Of a stretch of 64,000 nt of DNA, positions 9,339-18,004 are shown one piece after another; position 1 is the first letter of the stretch; each line of letters begins with the position of its first letter. The translations under genes and the position numbers were made by a program. The stretch lies in the NCBI GenBank assembly GCA_963848355.1, contig CAWKDG010000001.1, forward strand, positions 372,001-436,000, given 5' to 3'. Under the pieces are notes generated by a model, which worked only from the letters and a program-made list of their open reading frames with translations, searched no databases and was not told where the DNA came from. Origin of the DNA: CAWKDG01 sp963848355. GTDB taxonomy: Bacteria > Actinomycetota > Acidimicrobiia > Acidimicrobiales > UBA8190.

Positions 9339-10000
9339 TCACCGGCACCGTCCGGGTCGTCGACGACGTCGCCGGCGCCTTCGCCGACACCGTCGTCGAG
9401 ACCTTCGCCCGCCGGGTGGAACCGGGCTTCACCCTGGTGCTGTCCGGGGGCCCCACCGCCCGCCTCTGCTACGAGCGCCTGGCCGACGTCGGCGCCGCCG
9501 CCATCGACTGGAGCGTCGTCGACGTCCTCATGGGCGACGAGCGGTGCGTCCCCGCCGACGACATCGACGCCAATCAGCGCCTCGTGCGCGAGTCCCTGCT
9601 CGACCGCGTCGGCGCCGTGGCCTCCTTCCACCCGATGGTGTGCGAGGCCGTCGACGACTATGACCGCCTGGTGGCCTGGATCCCGGCGTTCGACCTCGTC
9701 CACCTCGGCCTCGGGCCCGACGGTCACACCGCCTCTCTCTTCCCCGGCTCCCCCGACCTCGACGCCCCGGCCGGCCGGATGGCCGTCGTCACCCACGATC
9801 CCGACGGCCGCAATCCCCACCAGCGGATGAGCCTCACCTACGCCGCCATCGCCCGGGCCCGACTCGCCGTCTTCACCGTCTCGGGCGACTCCAAGCGCGA
9901 AGTCTGGGCCCAGATGGAGGCAGGCGCCGACGTGCCGGCCACCCGCGTCCGGGCGGCGGAGATCCTCTGGATCGTCGACCACGACACCGCCGGCCGCTGA
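9335..10000 (+). CDS. pgl: 6-phosphogluconolactonase
   Basis: 221 residues of the DevB/SOL type. It hydrolyses 6-phosphogluconolactone made by the gene just upstream. Recognisable blocks are LVLSGGPTARLCYERL, DVLMGDERCVP, HLGLGPDGHTASLFPG and the C-terminal RVRAAEILWIVD. The start overlaps the zwf stop by 4 bp, so translation is coupled. It is the last gene of the tkt operon; a GC-rich imperfect hairpin around the stop codon may end transcription. Confidence 0.93.
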   Translation: MITGTVRVVDDVAGAFADTVVETFARRVEPGFTLVLSGGPTARLCYERLADVGAAAIDWSVVDVLMGDERCVPADDIDANQRLVRESLLDRVGAVASFHPMVCEAVDDYDRLVAWIPAFDLVHLGLGPDGHTASLFPGSPDLDAPAGRMAVVTHDPDGRNPHQRMSLTYAAIARARLAVFTVSGDSKREVWAQMEAGADVPATRVRAAEILWIVDHDTAGR

Positions 10001-10036
10001 CAAGCCGGCAGGTGGACGTCGGACGATCGCTTGGCT

Positions 10037-10042
10037 ACCTTT
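10037..10042 (+). promoter_or_regulatory. Possible -10 element of secreted IPT/TIG protein gene
   Basis: TACCTT lies about 45 nt before the ATG at 10087. The leader then carries GCGGGGTGG as a weak ribosome site. Unlike most promoters in the window, this one would produce a true 5' leader. Confidence 0.3.
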
Positions 10043-10086
10043 TGGCCAGCTCGGAGCCGTAGCTGAGCGCGACAGCGGGGTGGCTC

Positions 10087-12216
10087 ATGTCCGATGGCGT
10101 CCGTTTCTCCCGACCTCTGGGTCTCGGGGCCCTCGGCGTCGCCCTGGCCACGGTCCTGGCCACCGTCTGCGTCACCGTCCTCCCGTCGGTGGCCGGTGCG
10201 GCCGACGACGTGGTCAGCACCTGCAACAGCTCGGGGCCGGGGTCCCTGCCCACCGTCGTGGCGAGCGCCGCCCCGGGCGACACCGTCACCTTCACGGTGA
10301 CCTGCCCGCCGGCCTCGCCCATCGTTCTCGACGGTGCCCTCGACATCACCGCCGATCTGACCATCGACGCCCCCGGGGCCGCCGAACTGGCCCTGACGGG
10401 AGGCGGCCAGGCCACCCCGATCTTCGACGTGAGCACCGGGGTGACCGCCACCATCTCGGGGCTCACCATCGAGAACAACAACGGGTCGAATCCCCCGCAC
10501 AACATCGAGAACCCCGGTGGCATCCAGAACAACGGCACCCTCACCGTCTCCGACAGCACCTTGTCCGACAACACCGCCGGGTTCGACGGCAGCGGCGGTG
10601 CCATCGCCAACGCCGGCACGCTCACCGTCGTCACCAGCACCCTGTCGGGCAACACCGCCGGAAGCGAATCGGGCGGCGGCGGCATCTGGAACAACGGGGG
10701 CACGGTGAGCGTCACCGATAGCACCCTGTCGGGCAACGGCGGCGGCAACGGCGGCGGCATCAGCAACAACGGTGGCGTCGTGACCGTCACCGACAGCACC
10801 CTGGCCGCCAACGACGCCTATGACGGGGGCGGCGTCGGTGGGGGCATCGACAATCACGGCGGCACCGTGACGATGAGCGGCGACACCGTGGCGGGCAACA
10901 CCTCCGTCGCCCACGGCGGGGGCCTCTTCAACTCGGGCACGCTCCGGGCGGCGGCCACCATCGTGGCCGACAGCGGAACGTCGAACGACTGCGGCGGGAC
11001 GATCACCGATTCCGGGTACAACCTCGACGACGACGGGAGCTGCGCCTTCACGGCCGCCCAGCACAGCCACTCCGACGTCGCCGCCGACCTCGGTCCGCTC
11101 CAGGACAACGGCGGCCCCACCGAGACCGAGGAGCCGTCCCCGGTGAGCCCGGTGCTCGGCCAGATCCCGACGGGGACCGTGGCCAACGCCATCACGTTGT
11201 GCCCGGGCGTCGACCAACGCGGCGTGGACCGGCCCCAGGGCGCCAAATGCGACATCGGCGCCGTCGAGGACGCCGCCGCTCAGGTCAGCGGTGTCTTCCC
11301 CCCCACCGGCCTCACCACCGGGAACACCTCGGTCACCATCTCCGGCACCGACCTCACCGGGGTGACGGCCGTCCACTTCGGCACGTTCTCGGCCGCCTTC
11401 ACCTTCGTCAACGACGGGACCGTCACGGCCTCGTCGCCGGCGCAGTCGGCCGGCACGGTGGACGTGACGGTGACGACACCGTCGGGGACCTCGGCCGTCA
11501 ACCCGGCCGACCAGTTCACGTACACCGAGGACCAGTCCCCCATCGTCAACGGCTGCGACCCGATCTGTACGGATACCGTGAGCAGCCCCGATCCGACCAC
11601 GGTGTCGGCCAGCGGAACGTCGGGGGGCACGGGGCCGGCATCGATGAGCCTGGTCGTGAACACCGGCACCGAGAGCTGCGGGGCCCACTTCGACTACCTC
11701 ACCCCCGTCTCCGTCCTGTCCACCACGGGGTTCGCCTCGCACGAGGTGGTCACCGTCACCGACACGGTGGCGGACGAGCCGAGCACCAAGGACGTGAAGG
11801 TCTGCTTCGAGGTGACGGGCTCACCGCACCACGGCTTTCTGGCCAAGTGCCATGCGAAGCCGTCGCCCCCGTGCCTCGAGTCGCTGGTGGAGACGGGCGG
11901 CAGCGTGGTCGCCACCATCCTCTCGCCGGCCAACGACCCCCGTTTCTGGACGGGAGGCCCGACCGTGGTCCTGAAGTCGTTCTCGCCCACCGAGGGCTCG
12001 CCGGGGACGACGGTGACCATCAAAGGCAAGCGCCTCACCGGCGTGACCTCGGTGGTCATCGGAGGGGTGGTGGCCCCGTTCCAACGACCGGCCACCGCCT
12101 CCACGCTGGTCGTGACCGTTCCCCAGGGTGCGGTCACGGGAAGGCTCACCGTCACCGCCGCCGCCGGCGACGTCATCTCCAGCGTCCCCTTCACCGTCAC
12201 CAAGTCGACGGGCTAG
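10087..12216 (+). CDS. Secreted right-handed parallel beta-helix / choice-of-anchor protein with two IPT/TIG domains
   Basis: 709 residues. A signal peptide covers about residues 1-38 (basic n-region, hydrophobic core, cleavage after VAGAAD or nearby). Residues ~45-330 are Gly/Asn/Thr-rich with repeated DSTLSGN- and GGI-NNGG-type turns, typical of polymorphic-outer-membrane-protein-like parallel beta-helices. They end in the CPGVDQRGVDRP...CDIGAVE block common in such repeats. An IPT/TIG domain follows at about 400-480 and a second at about 620-709. No LPXTG, lipobox or C-terminal membrane anchor is visible, so it is likely released or wall-associated. A role in adhesion or glycan binding is inference. 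Confidence 0.75.
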   Translation: MSDGVRFSRPLGLGALGVALATVLATVCVTVLPSVAGAADDVVSTCNSSGPGSLPTVVASAAPGDTVTFTVTCPPASPIVLDGALDITADLTIDAPGAAELALTGGGQATPIFDVSTGVTATISGLTIENNNGSNPPHNIENPGGIQNNGTLTVSDSTLSDNTAGFDGSGGAIANAGTLTVVTSTLSGNTAGSESGGGGIWNNGGTVSVTDSTLSGNGGGNGGGISNNGGVVTVTDSTLAANDAYDGGGVGGGIDNHGGTVTMSGDTVAGNTSVAHGGGLFNSGTLRAAATIVADSGTSNDCGGTITDSGYNLDDDGSCAFTAAQHSHSDVAADLGPLQDNGGPTETEEPSPVSPVLGQIPTGTVANAITLCPGVDQRGVDRPQGAKCDIGAVEDAAAQVSGVFPPTGLTTGNTSVTISGTDLTGVTAVHFGTFSAAFTFVNDGTVTASSPAQSAGTVDVTVTTPSGTSAVNPADQFTYTEDQSPIVNGCDPICTDTVSSPDPTTVSASGTSGGTGPASMSLVVNTGTESCGAHFDYLTPVSVLSTTGFASHEVVTVTDTVADEPSTKDVKVCFEVTGSPHHGFLAKCHAKPSPPCLESLVETGGSVVATILSPANDPRFWTGGPTVVLKSFSPTEGSPGTTVTIKGKRLTGVTSVVIGGVVAPFQRPATASTLVVTVPQGAVTGRLTVTAAAGDVISSVPFTVTKSTG

Positions 12217-12279
12217 CACCGTCGGGGTGGAACCCGGCAGGGCTCCCACGGGGGTCGCTGACCGGCGGAGCCCGACCAC

Positions 12280-12285
12280 TAAGGT
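12280..12285 (+). promoter_or_regulatory. -10 element of fbiC (leaderless)
   Basis: TAAGGT ends exactly 7 nt before the GTG at 12293, which fixes the fbiC start. The open frame extends far upstream but would cross the preceding gene. Confidence 0.6.
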
Positions 12286-12292
12286 GACCGCC

Positions 12293-14578
12293 GTGGACCG
12301 CAACGACCTTCTCGTCGCCACCCTCGGCGACCTGCAGGCCGAGGCCCGGACCGTCCGCCGTCGGGCCCACGGGAACCGGGTGACGTACTCCCCCAAGGTC
12401 TTCATCCCCCTTACCCATCTCTGTCGCGACCGTTGCGGGTACTGCACCTTCGCCCAGCCTCCCGCCCGTCTGGCGGCGCCCTACCTGTCTCCCGACGAGG
12501 TCCTCGCCATCGCCCGGGCCGGGGCCGACGCCGGGTGTCACGAGGCGCTGTTCACCCTGGGCGAGGCGCCCGAGGACCGCTACCCGGTGGCGCGGGCGTG
12601 GCTCGGTGACCACGGCTACGACTCCACCGTCGACTACCTGGTGGCCGCCTGCGCGCTGGTCCGCGACGAAACCGGGCTCCTCCCCCACGCCAACGCCGGG
12701 GCTCTCGGACGGGCCGAGCTCGGCCGCCTGCGCGCCGTCTCGGCCAGCCAGGGGATGATGGTCGAGTCGCTCGACCCCGATCTGGCCTGTCACCGCCGCG
12801 CTCCCGACAAAGTCCCCGAACGTCGGCTGGCCACCCTCGAGGCCGCCGGGCAGCTGGCCATCCCCTTCACCACAGGGATCCTCGTCGGCATCGGTGAGTC
12901 GCGCCCCGAGCGCATCAGGGCGCTCACTGCCATCGCCGACGCCCACCGGTCCGACGGCCACATCCAAGAGGTGATCGTCCAGAACTTCCTGCCCAAGGCG
13001 GGAACGGCCATGCACGACGCGCCGCCGTGCCCCCCCGACGAACTGGCGTGGACGATCGCCGTGGCCCGTCTCGTCCTCCCCCCCGACGTCCACCTGCAGG
13101 CCCCCCCCAACCTGTCCGACGACCTGGCCCCGCTGCTCGACTCGGGCATCGACGACTGGGGCGGCGTCTCCCCGGTGACGATCGACCATGTGAACCCCGA
13201 GCGGGCCTGGCCCGCCGTCGACATCCTGCGGGAGGCCACCGAGGCGGCCGGCCTGGTGCTCGCCCCCCGCCTCACCGTCTACCCCGAGTTCGCCCTCGAC
13301 CCCGGGCGCTGGCTCGACCCGGCCATGCGCTTCGGCGTCCTCGACCACGCCGACGCCGTCGGCCTGGCCCGTGAGGACGGCTGGTGTTCCGGGGGCCCCG
13401 TCGACCCACCGGTCCTCCTCGGCGCCGTCACCGACGGCCCCGCACTGTCCGCCCGGGCCGGGGCCGGCGGTGCCGTGGCCGAAGTCCTGGCCGGCGTGGC
13501 ATTGCACCAGGAGGTGGGTGAGGAGGAGATCGTCACCCTCTTCGGGGCCCGCGGTCCCGAGGTCCGGGCGGTGGCCGAGGTCGCCGACCAGCTCCGGGCC
13601 GACACGGTGGGTGACGTCGTCACCTGGGTGGCCAACCGGAACATCAACTACACGAACGTCTGCACCTTCAAGTGCCGCTTCTGCGCCTTCTCCAAGGGCC
13701 CCCTCTCGCTCAATCTGCGGGGTGCGCCCTACCTCCTGGAGCTCTCGGACATCACCGACCGGGTGCGCGAGGCCGAGGAGGCGGGGGCCACCGAGGTCTG
13801 CCTCCAGGGCGGCATCCATCCCCAGTTCGACGGTGACTACTACCTCGAGGTCATCCGCGCCGTGCGCGCCGCCACCGACCGGATCCACATCCACGCCTTC
13901 ACCGCCCTGGAGGTGACCGAGGGGGCCAAGCGCCTCGACGAACCGCTCGTCGACTACCTGCGCCGTCTCCAGGAAGCCGGTCTGGCCACCCTGCCGGGGA
14001 CGGCGGCCGAGATCCTCGACGACGAGGTCCGCGCCGTGCTCTGTCCCGACAAGATCAACACCGACGAATGGCTCGAGGCCCACCGCACCGCCCACTCGAT
14101 CGGGCTGCACTCGAACGTCACCATCATGTTCGGCGCCGTCGAACACCCGCGGTCGTGGGCCCGCCACATCGTCCGCACCCGGGACCTCCAACACGAGACC
14201 GGCGGCTTCACCGAGTTCGTCCCCCTCCCCTTCGTCCACATGGCCACTCCCCTCTATCTCCAGCGCCGCGCCCGACGGGGACCGACGTTTCGCGAAGCGC
14301 TCCTCATGCATGCCGTCGGCCGCATCGCCTATCACGGCGCCATCGACAACATCCAGGTCTCCTGGGTCAAGATGGGGGCCGTCGGCGCGTCGCAGCTGTT
14401 GCGGGCCGGCGTCAACGATCTCGGTGGCACCCTCATGGACGAGAACATCTCGCGCGCCGCGGGCGCTTCCCACGGCCAGTTCATGGGCGAGGAGGAGTTC
14501 CGGGCCGTCGTCGAACCCCTCGGACGACGCCTCGAGCAACGCACCACTCTGTACGGGCGCGTCCCCGCCCCCTGCTGA
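12293..14578 (+). CDS. fbiC: 7,8-didemethyl-8-hydroxy-5-deazariboflavin (FO) synthase, fused CofG-CofH type
   Basis: 761 residues. The enzyme builds the deazaflavin chromophore of coenzyme F420 from a flavin-pathway pyrimidine and tyrosine. Two radical SAM domains are fused, as is normal in actinobacteria. The CofG half has C44, C48 and C51 (CRDRCGYC) and the CofH half has C457, C461 and C464 (CTFKCRFC). Conserved EALFTLGE and GGIHPQFDG blocks are present. The GTG start is set by the -10 hexamer 7 nt upstream. A candidate F420/flavin-dependent oxidoreductase lies at 25790. Other F420 genes (cofC, cofD, cofE) are not in the window. Confidence 0.96.
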   Translation: MDRNDLLVATLGDLQAEARTVRRRAHGNRVTYSPKVFIPLTHLCRDRCGYCTFAQPPARLAAPYLSPDEVLAIARAGADAGCHEALFTLGEAPEDRYPVARAWLGDHGYDSTVDYLVAACALVRDETGLLPHANAGALGRAELGRLRAVSASQGMMVESLDPDLACHRRAPDKVPERRLATLEAAGQLAIPFTTGILVGIGESRPERIRALTAIADAHRSDGHIQEVIVQNFLPKAGTAMHDAPPCPPDELAWTIAVARLVLPPDVHLQAPPNLSDDLAPLLDSGIDDWGGVSPVTIDHVNPERAWPAVDILREATEAAGLVLAPRLTVYPEFALDPGRWLDPAMRFGVLDHADAVGLAREDGWCSGGPVDPPVLLGAVTDGPALSARAGAGGAVAEVLAGVALHQEVGEEEIVTLFGARGPEVRAVAEVADQLRADTVGDVVTWVANRNINYTNVCTFKCRFCAFSKGPLSLNLRGAPYLLELSDITDRVREAEEAGATEVCLQGGIHPQFDGDYYLEVIRAVRAATDRIHIHAFTALEVTEGAKRLDEPLVDYLRRLQEAGLATLPGTAAEILDDEVRAVLCPDKINTDEWLEAHRTAHSIGLHSNVTIMFGAVEHPRSWARHIVRTRDLQHETGGFTEFVPLPFVHMATPLYLQRRARRGPTFREALLMHAVGRIAYHGAIDNIQVSWVKMGAVGASQLLRAGVNDLGGTLMDENISRAAGASHGQFMGEEEFRAVVEPLGRRLEQRTTLYGRVPAPC

Positions 14579-14597
14579 TCGCTGTGACCGACCGACC

Positions 14598-15725
14598 GTG
14601 ACCGACGAGGACCCGGCGGCGCGCCCGCTCGTCGAAGCGGCGGTGACCGACACCGACGTCCCCCCGCTGGTCGCCGACACGTCCGGAGCGGAGGAGGTGG
14701 CGGCCGAGGGCCTCGACCCCGAACGGCGGCGCCTCGTCGACGCCCTCCTCGACTCGTGCGGGATCACCGAACGGCGCGAGCTCTACCGCGCCATCTTCGC
14801 CACCGTCGTCAGCATGGCCGCCGAGCACACCGAGCCCATCGACCTGAAGCTGGCCTCGGCCGCCCTGGCCGAGATGGCCGAGGCCTTCCGCGTCTTCCGC
14901 CCCTATCGCGAAGCCCTCAAGGTCACCTTCTTCGGGTCGGCCCGCACGCTGCCCGACGACCCCCTCTACGTCCAGAGCCGCCGCCTGGCCGAACGGATGG
15001 CCGGCCACGGCTGGATGGTGGTGACCGGCGCCGGGCCCGGCATCATGGCCGCCGGCATGGAGGGGGCGGGGCGCGAGATGTCCATCGGCGTCAACATCCG
15101 CCTCCCCCACGAGCAGGGGGCCAACCCCTTCATCGCCCAGGACCCGAAGCTCGTCGAGATGCGGTACTTCTTCACCCGCAAGCTCATGCTCATCAAGGAG
15201 TCCGACGGTTACGCCGTCCTCCCCGGCGGCTTCGGCACCCTGGACGAGGCATTCGAACTGCTCACCCTCCTCCAGACGGGCAAGGCCCAACCGGCCCCTC
15301 TCGTCCTCCTCGACGTCCCCGACGGCACCTACTGGCGGGGCTGGCGACGCTTTGTCGACGAACAGGTCGCGGCGCGCGGTCTCGTCTCCCCCGAGGACCA
15401 TTCCCTCTACCGCATCACTGCCGACGTCGACATCGCCACCAACGAGATCCTCGGCTTCTTCCGCAACTACCACTCCGTGCGCTGGGTGGGCGATCTCCTC
15501 GTCATGCGCCTCCGCCACACCGCCACGCGCGCCCAGCTCGCCGCCCTCAACGACGCCTTCGGCGACATCGTCGTCGGGGGAACGATCCGACCGACGAAGC
15601 CCCTCTCACCGGAGCGGTCGAGCGGTGACCACGTGGAGCTTCCCCGCCTGGCCTTCCGCTTCGACCGTGTCCACTACGGCCGGCTCCGCCAGTTGATCGA
15701 CACCGTCAACACCTGGGTCGAGTGA
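14598..15725 (+). CDS. LOG family (TIGR00730-like) Rossmann protein
   Basis: 375 residues. The central region has the lysine-decarboxylase-like/LOG fold: VTFFGSART, VVTGAGPGIMAAGMEGA and the diagnostic PGGFGTLDE. Short LOG proteins release cytokinin-type bases from nucleotide monophosphates. This long form has an extra ~100-residue N-terminus and a C-terminal extension after the catalytic core, and its substrate is not established. The GTG at 14598 is chosen because it follows the fbiC stop by 20 nt in the correct frame; upstream sequence would overlap fbiC. It converges on the HNH gene. Confidence 0.8.
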   Translation: MTDEDPAARPLVEAAVTDTDVPPLVADTSGAEEVAAEGLDPERRRLVDALLDSCGITERRELYRAIFATVVSMAAEHTEPIDLKLASAALAEMAEAFRVFRPYREALKVTFFGSARTLPDDPLYVQSRRLAERMAGHGWMVVTGAGPGIMAAGMEGAGREMSIGVNIRLPHEQGANPFIAQDPKLVEMRYFFTRKLMLIKESDGYAVLPGGFGTLDEAFELLTLLQTGKAQPAPLVLLDVPDGTYWRGWRRFVDEQVAARGLVSPEDHSLYRITADVDIATNEILGFFRNYHSVRWVGDLLVMRLRHTATRAQLAALNDAFGDIVVGGTIRPTKPLSPERSSGDHVELPRLAFRFDRVHYGRLRQLIDTVNTWVE

Positions 15726-15762
15726 AGCACGTGATCCACGCCTGACCCCGGGACAGCTCGTT

Positions 15763-16905
15763 CTAGTCCTCGGGCGGTGGTCGCTGGTTGCGTAGTCGGT
15801 TGTGGAACCCGCAGAGCAGCCGCCCGTTCGCCAGGACCGTGGCACCGCCGGCGTGATAGGGAGTGATGTGATCGCCCTGGCACGACGCTGCCGGTACGTC
15901 GCAGTACGGATGGGTGCACTGTCGATCCCGTAGTTCGATCGCCCGTCGCGTGGCGCCGGTATAGAGCCGGGCCGTGGCGCTGACCTCGACGCGACGATCG
16001 GGTGCGAACACGGCCCGCTCGAGATAGGCCTGATCCAACCACGAAAGAAGGGACCCGGGGGCTATCACGCTCCCGTCGGCCAGCTGGCAGATCCGCCCGT
16101 GGAGCGTTTCGTAGCCGACGAAGACGCTGAAGAGCGGTGCCGGGCGGCGTCCGTCGACCGGCGCGATCTGGCTCCGTGTGGCCATCTCGACCAGGGCGTC
16201 GGCCCGACGCTGCCCGGATGTGCGTTTCAGATCGCCGATGGCGGGGTCCCGTCCGAGCGTCGTGCGAGCCTCGGCCCACTCGGCCTCGAACATCTCACGC
16301 TCGAGGCGCTCGAGCTCTCCCGCCACGATCGATCCGGAGACGGGGTCGAGGGTGATCCCGCCCAACCACATCCCACCGAAGCTGCTGACGAGATAGACGT
16401 CACGCCGGCGGCGGCGTTTCTCGTCATCGGCTTCCACGCCGTCAGGGTCGGCCCGCTGCTTCCAGTAGGCGGCGGCCTGGACGAAGGAGTCGTAACGAAG
16501 CGTGGCCGCCTGGCCCACGAGCATCTCTTCGTCGCGGGCCAGCGCCTGTTCCGTGGTGTCGTTGCGGAGGTCGGCGACGACATCGATCTGGGCACCGGTG
16601 ATGGCACCGGCGGCCCAGGCACCGGCGAACGCCGGCCGGTGACGCAGCTCCCGACCACGTCGCACCATGCGTCGGGCGTGGGGCTTCGGCAGATGACACT
16701 TCGAGACCAGCCACATGGCGGCGTTGTAGGCGCCGTCGGGTACCCAGTTCTCCGACGCGTCGAAAGCGGCCGTCGCTTCGGTGGTGTACGACTCGAGGCG
16801 GGCCAGTGCCCGATGGAGTGCTTCGATCGATTCCGCATCGGCATGCGTCGAGGGATCAGCTTCTTGCAAGCGGTCGATCGTCTCCGTGAGGACAGCGAGA
16901 TCCAC
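15763..16905 (-). CDS. DUF222 / 13E12-repeat HNH endonuclease
   Basis: 380 residues with an N-terminal DUF222 helical region and a C-terminal HNH nuclease domain. The nuclease metal and catalytic positions are visible as CTHPYCDV, then GDHITPYHAGG, then GFHNRLRNQ near the C-terminus. Members of this family are abundant and often multi-copy in actinobacteria and are considered mobile or selfish, but no inverted repeats or target duplication are visible here. The GTG start at 16905 lies 29 nt from the stop of the upstream DinB-like gene, so it may be co-transcribed. Biological role unknown. Confidence 0.85.
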   Translation of the reverse strand: MDLAVLTETIDRLQEADPSTHADAESIEALHRALARLESYTTEATAAFDASENWVPDGAYNAAMWLVSKCHLPKPHARRMVRRGRELRHRPAFAGAWAAGAITGAQIDVVADLRNDTTEQALARDEEMLVGQAATLRYDSFVQAAAYWKQRADPDGVEADDEKRRRRRDVYLVSSFGGMWLGGITLDPVSGSIVAGELERLEREMFEAEWAEARTTLGRDPAIGDLKRTSGQRRADALVEMATRSQIAPVDGRRPAPLFSVFVGYETLHGRICQLADGSVIAPGSLLSWLDQAYLERAVFAPDRRVEVSATARLYTGATRRAIELRDRQCTHPYCDVPAASCQGDHITPYHAGGATVLANGRLLCGFHNRLRNQRPPPED

Positions 16906-16934
16906 AGCGCCAGTGAAGCATCAGGCTGTAACGG

Positions 16935-17747
16935 TCACGGTCCGGGAAAGGCCCGGGTAAAGGCGCGCGCCAGCTCGGTGTCACCGCCGAAAGTGAGGCC
17001 CTGTCGTGGGGGGCGGCCCAGCAGAAGGGCCAAAAGGTCGCGGGAACTGCCTTCGATGACGGCGTCGGCTGTCGTCTTGTGGCCGGCGGGCTCGACGGTC
17101 ACCGTCGGACCGTCGGTGGCGATCACGCTGCCGGGACCGTCGGTGGCGGCGAACAGCCATGATCCGGTCACGGCCCTGTCGATCGCTCGGTGGTTGCTGC
17201 GGCGGGACGTCAACCAGCGCAGGCGCACGGGAAGGGCGTGGGCGACGAAGACGTCGCTCCAGTCGTCGAGACCGACCTCGAGGTCGCCCCCGTGCACCTC
17301 CACCTCGGTCAGGCGCATCATGGCCACCAGGTCGATCGTGGTCGGGCCGAGATCGGGGTTCGCCGCCGGCTCCTCGACGACCGTCTCCCACTGCGGTGGC
17401 ACCAACCGGTCCCACAGGTCGTGCAGCCGCTCGCTCTGCGTCGCCAGGGAACCGACGACGTCGGCCGGCTCCTCGCCTTCACCCGGTCGCAGTGTGTCCG
17501 GCCTCTGGCGCAACCGCCCACCGGGGTAGAACGACGTCGGCCTCCCGGCCAGCGCGTCCGTCGTCAGGCGGTGGGACGCCACCGCTCCGTAACGCAGGTG
17601 GCAGACGATCGTCAGCCGGTTCCAACCGGCGAGGGACGAGGACAGGTCCAACGCCCCCGGGCCGGCAGCCTCCAGAGCAGCCACCACGTCGACCGACCGC
17701 CGGCGGGCCGCCTCGGCGAGCACCGGGCCCGACGACGATGCGTCCAC
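16935..17747 (-). CDS. DinB-like / mycothiol-dependent maleylpyruvate isomerase-fold protein
   Basis: 270 residues. The N-terminal region (DLSSSLAGWNRLTIVCHLRYGA) is the helix carrying the conserved W and the metal-ligand His of DinB_2/MDMPI proteins. MRLTEVEVHGGDLEVGL supplies the second H-x3-D-type site. The C-terminal ~100 residues resemble the SCP2/MDMPI C-terminal domain. Family members use mycothiol or another small thiol in isomerase or transferase reactions; the substrate here is unknown. The GTG at 17747 is the first start after the preceding gene's stop and keeps the conserved N-terminus. Confidence 0.72.
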   Translation of the reverse strand: MDASSSGPVLAEAARRRSVDVVAALEAAGPGALDLSSSLAGWNRLTIVCHLRYGAVASHRLTTDALAGRPTSFYPGGRLRQRPDTLRPGEGEEPADVVGSLATQSERLHDLWDRLVPPQWETVVEEPAANPDLGPTTIDLVAMMRLTEVEVHGGDLEVGLDDWSDVFVAHALPVRLRWLTSRRSNHRAIDRAVTGSWLFAATDGPGSVIATDGPTVTVEPAGHKTTADAVIEGSSRDLLALLLGRPPRQGLTFGGDTELARAFTRAFPGP

Positions 17748-17779
17748 GGACTCAGCTTGGCGTGCCGTGCTCCACCGCC

Positions 17780-17996
17780 TTACCCGTCGATGTCCTCGTC
17801 CATCCCCCGCAGCAGGACGACCGCCTTGTCCACGGCGCGTCGGGCGCGCGAGCAGACGCTTCTCCTCGGCCACCAGGGCAGGACGGGGCTGGCCGCGACC
17901 GACCGAGGACGACGCCTCGCGCAGCCGGTCGAAGGCCAGGTCGCCCAGCTCCTCGGACAGCTGGGCCAGACGCTCGGCCAGATCCTCGACGCCCAT
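17780..17996 (-). CDS. Small coiled-coil protein, interrupted by a single-base frameshift
   Basis: About 72 residues. The N-terminal half (ERLAQLSEELGDLAFDRL) has a heptad pattern of Leu/Ala and many charged residues. At about 17842-17850 the frame must shift one base to continue the helix as ARRAVDKAVVLLRGMDED and reach the stop at 17780. The span is 3n+1, so one extra base in the GCGCGCCC tract is the simplest cause. The start lies 8 nt after the stop of the acyl-CoA ligase, so it is probably co-transcribed. No function can be assigned. Confidence 0.5.
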
Positions 17997-18004
17997 CCGA
18001 CGGC

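Noticed and set aside
15763..16905. DUF222/HNH gene as a mobile element or group-II-intron-like insertion
   Set aside because: No flanking inverted or direct repeats, no intron RNA structure and no disrupted neighbour are visible.
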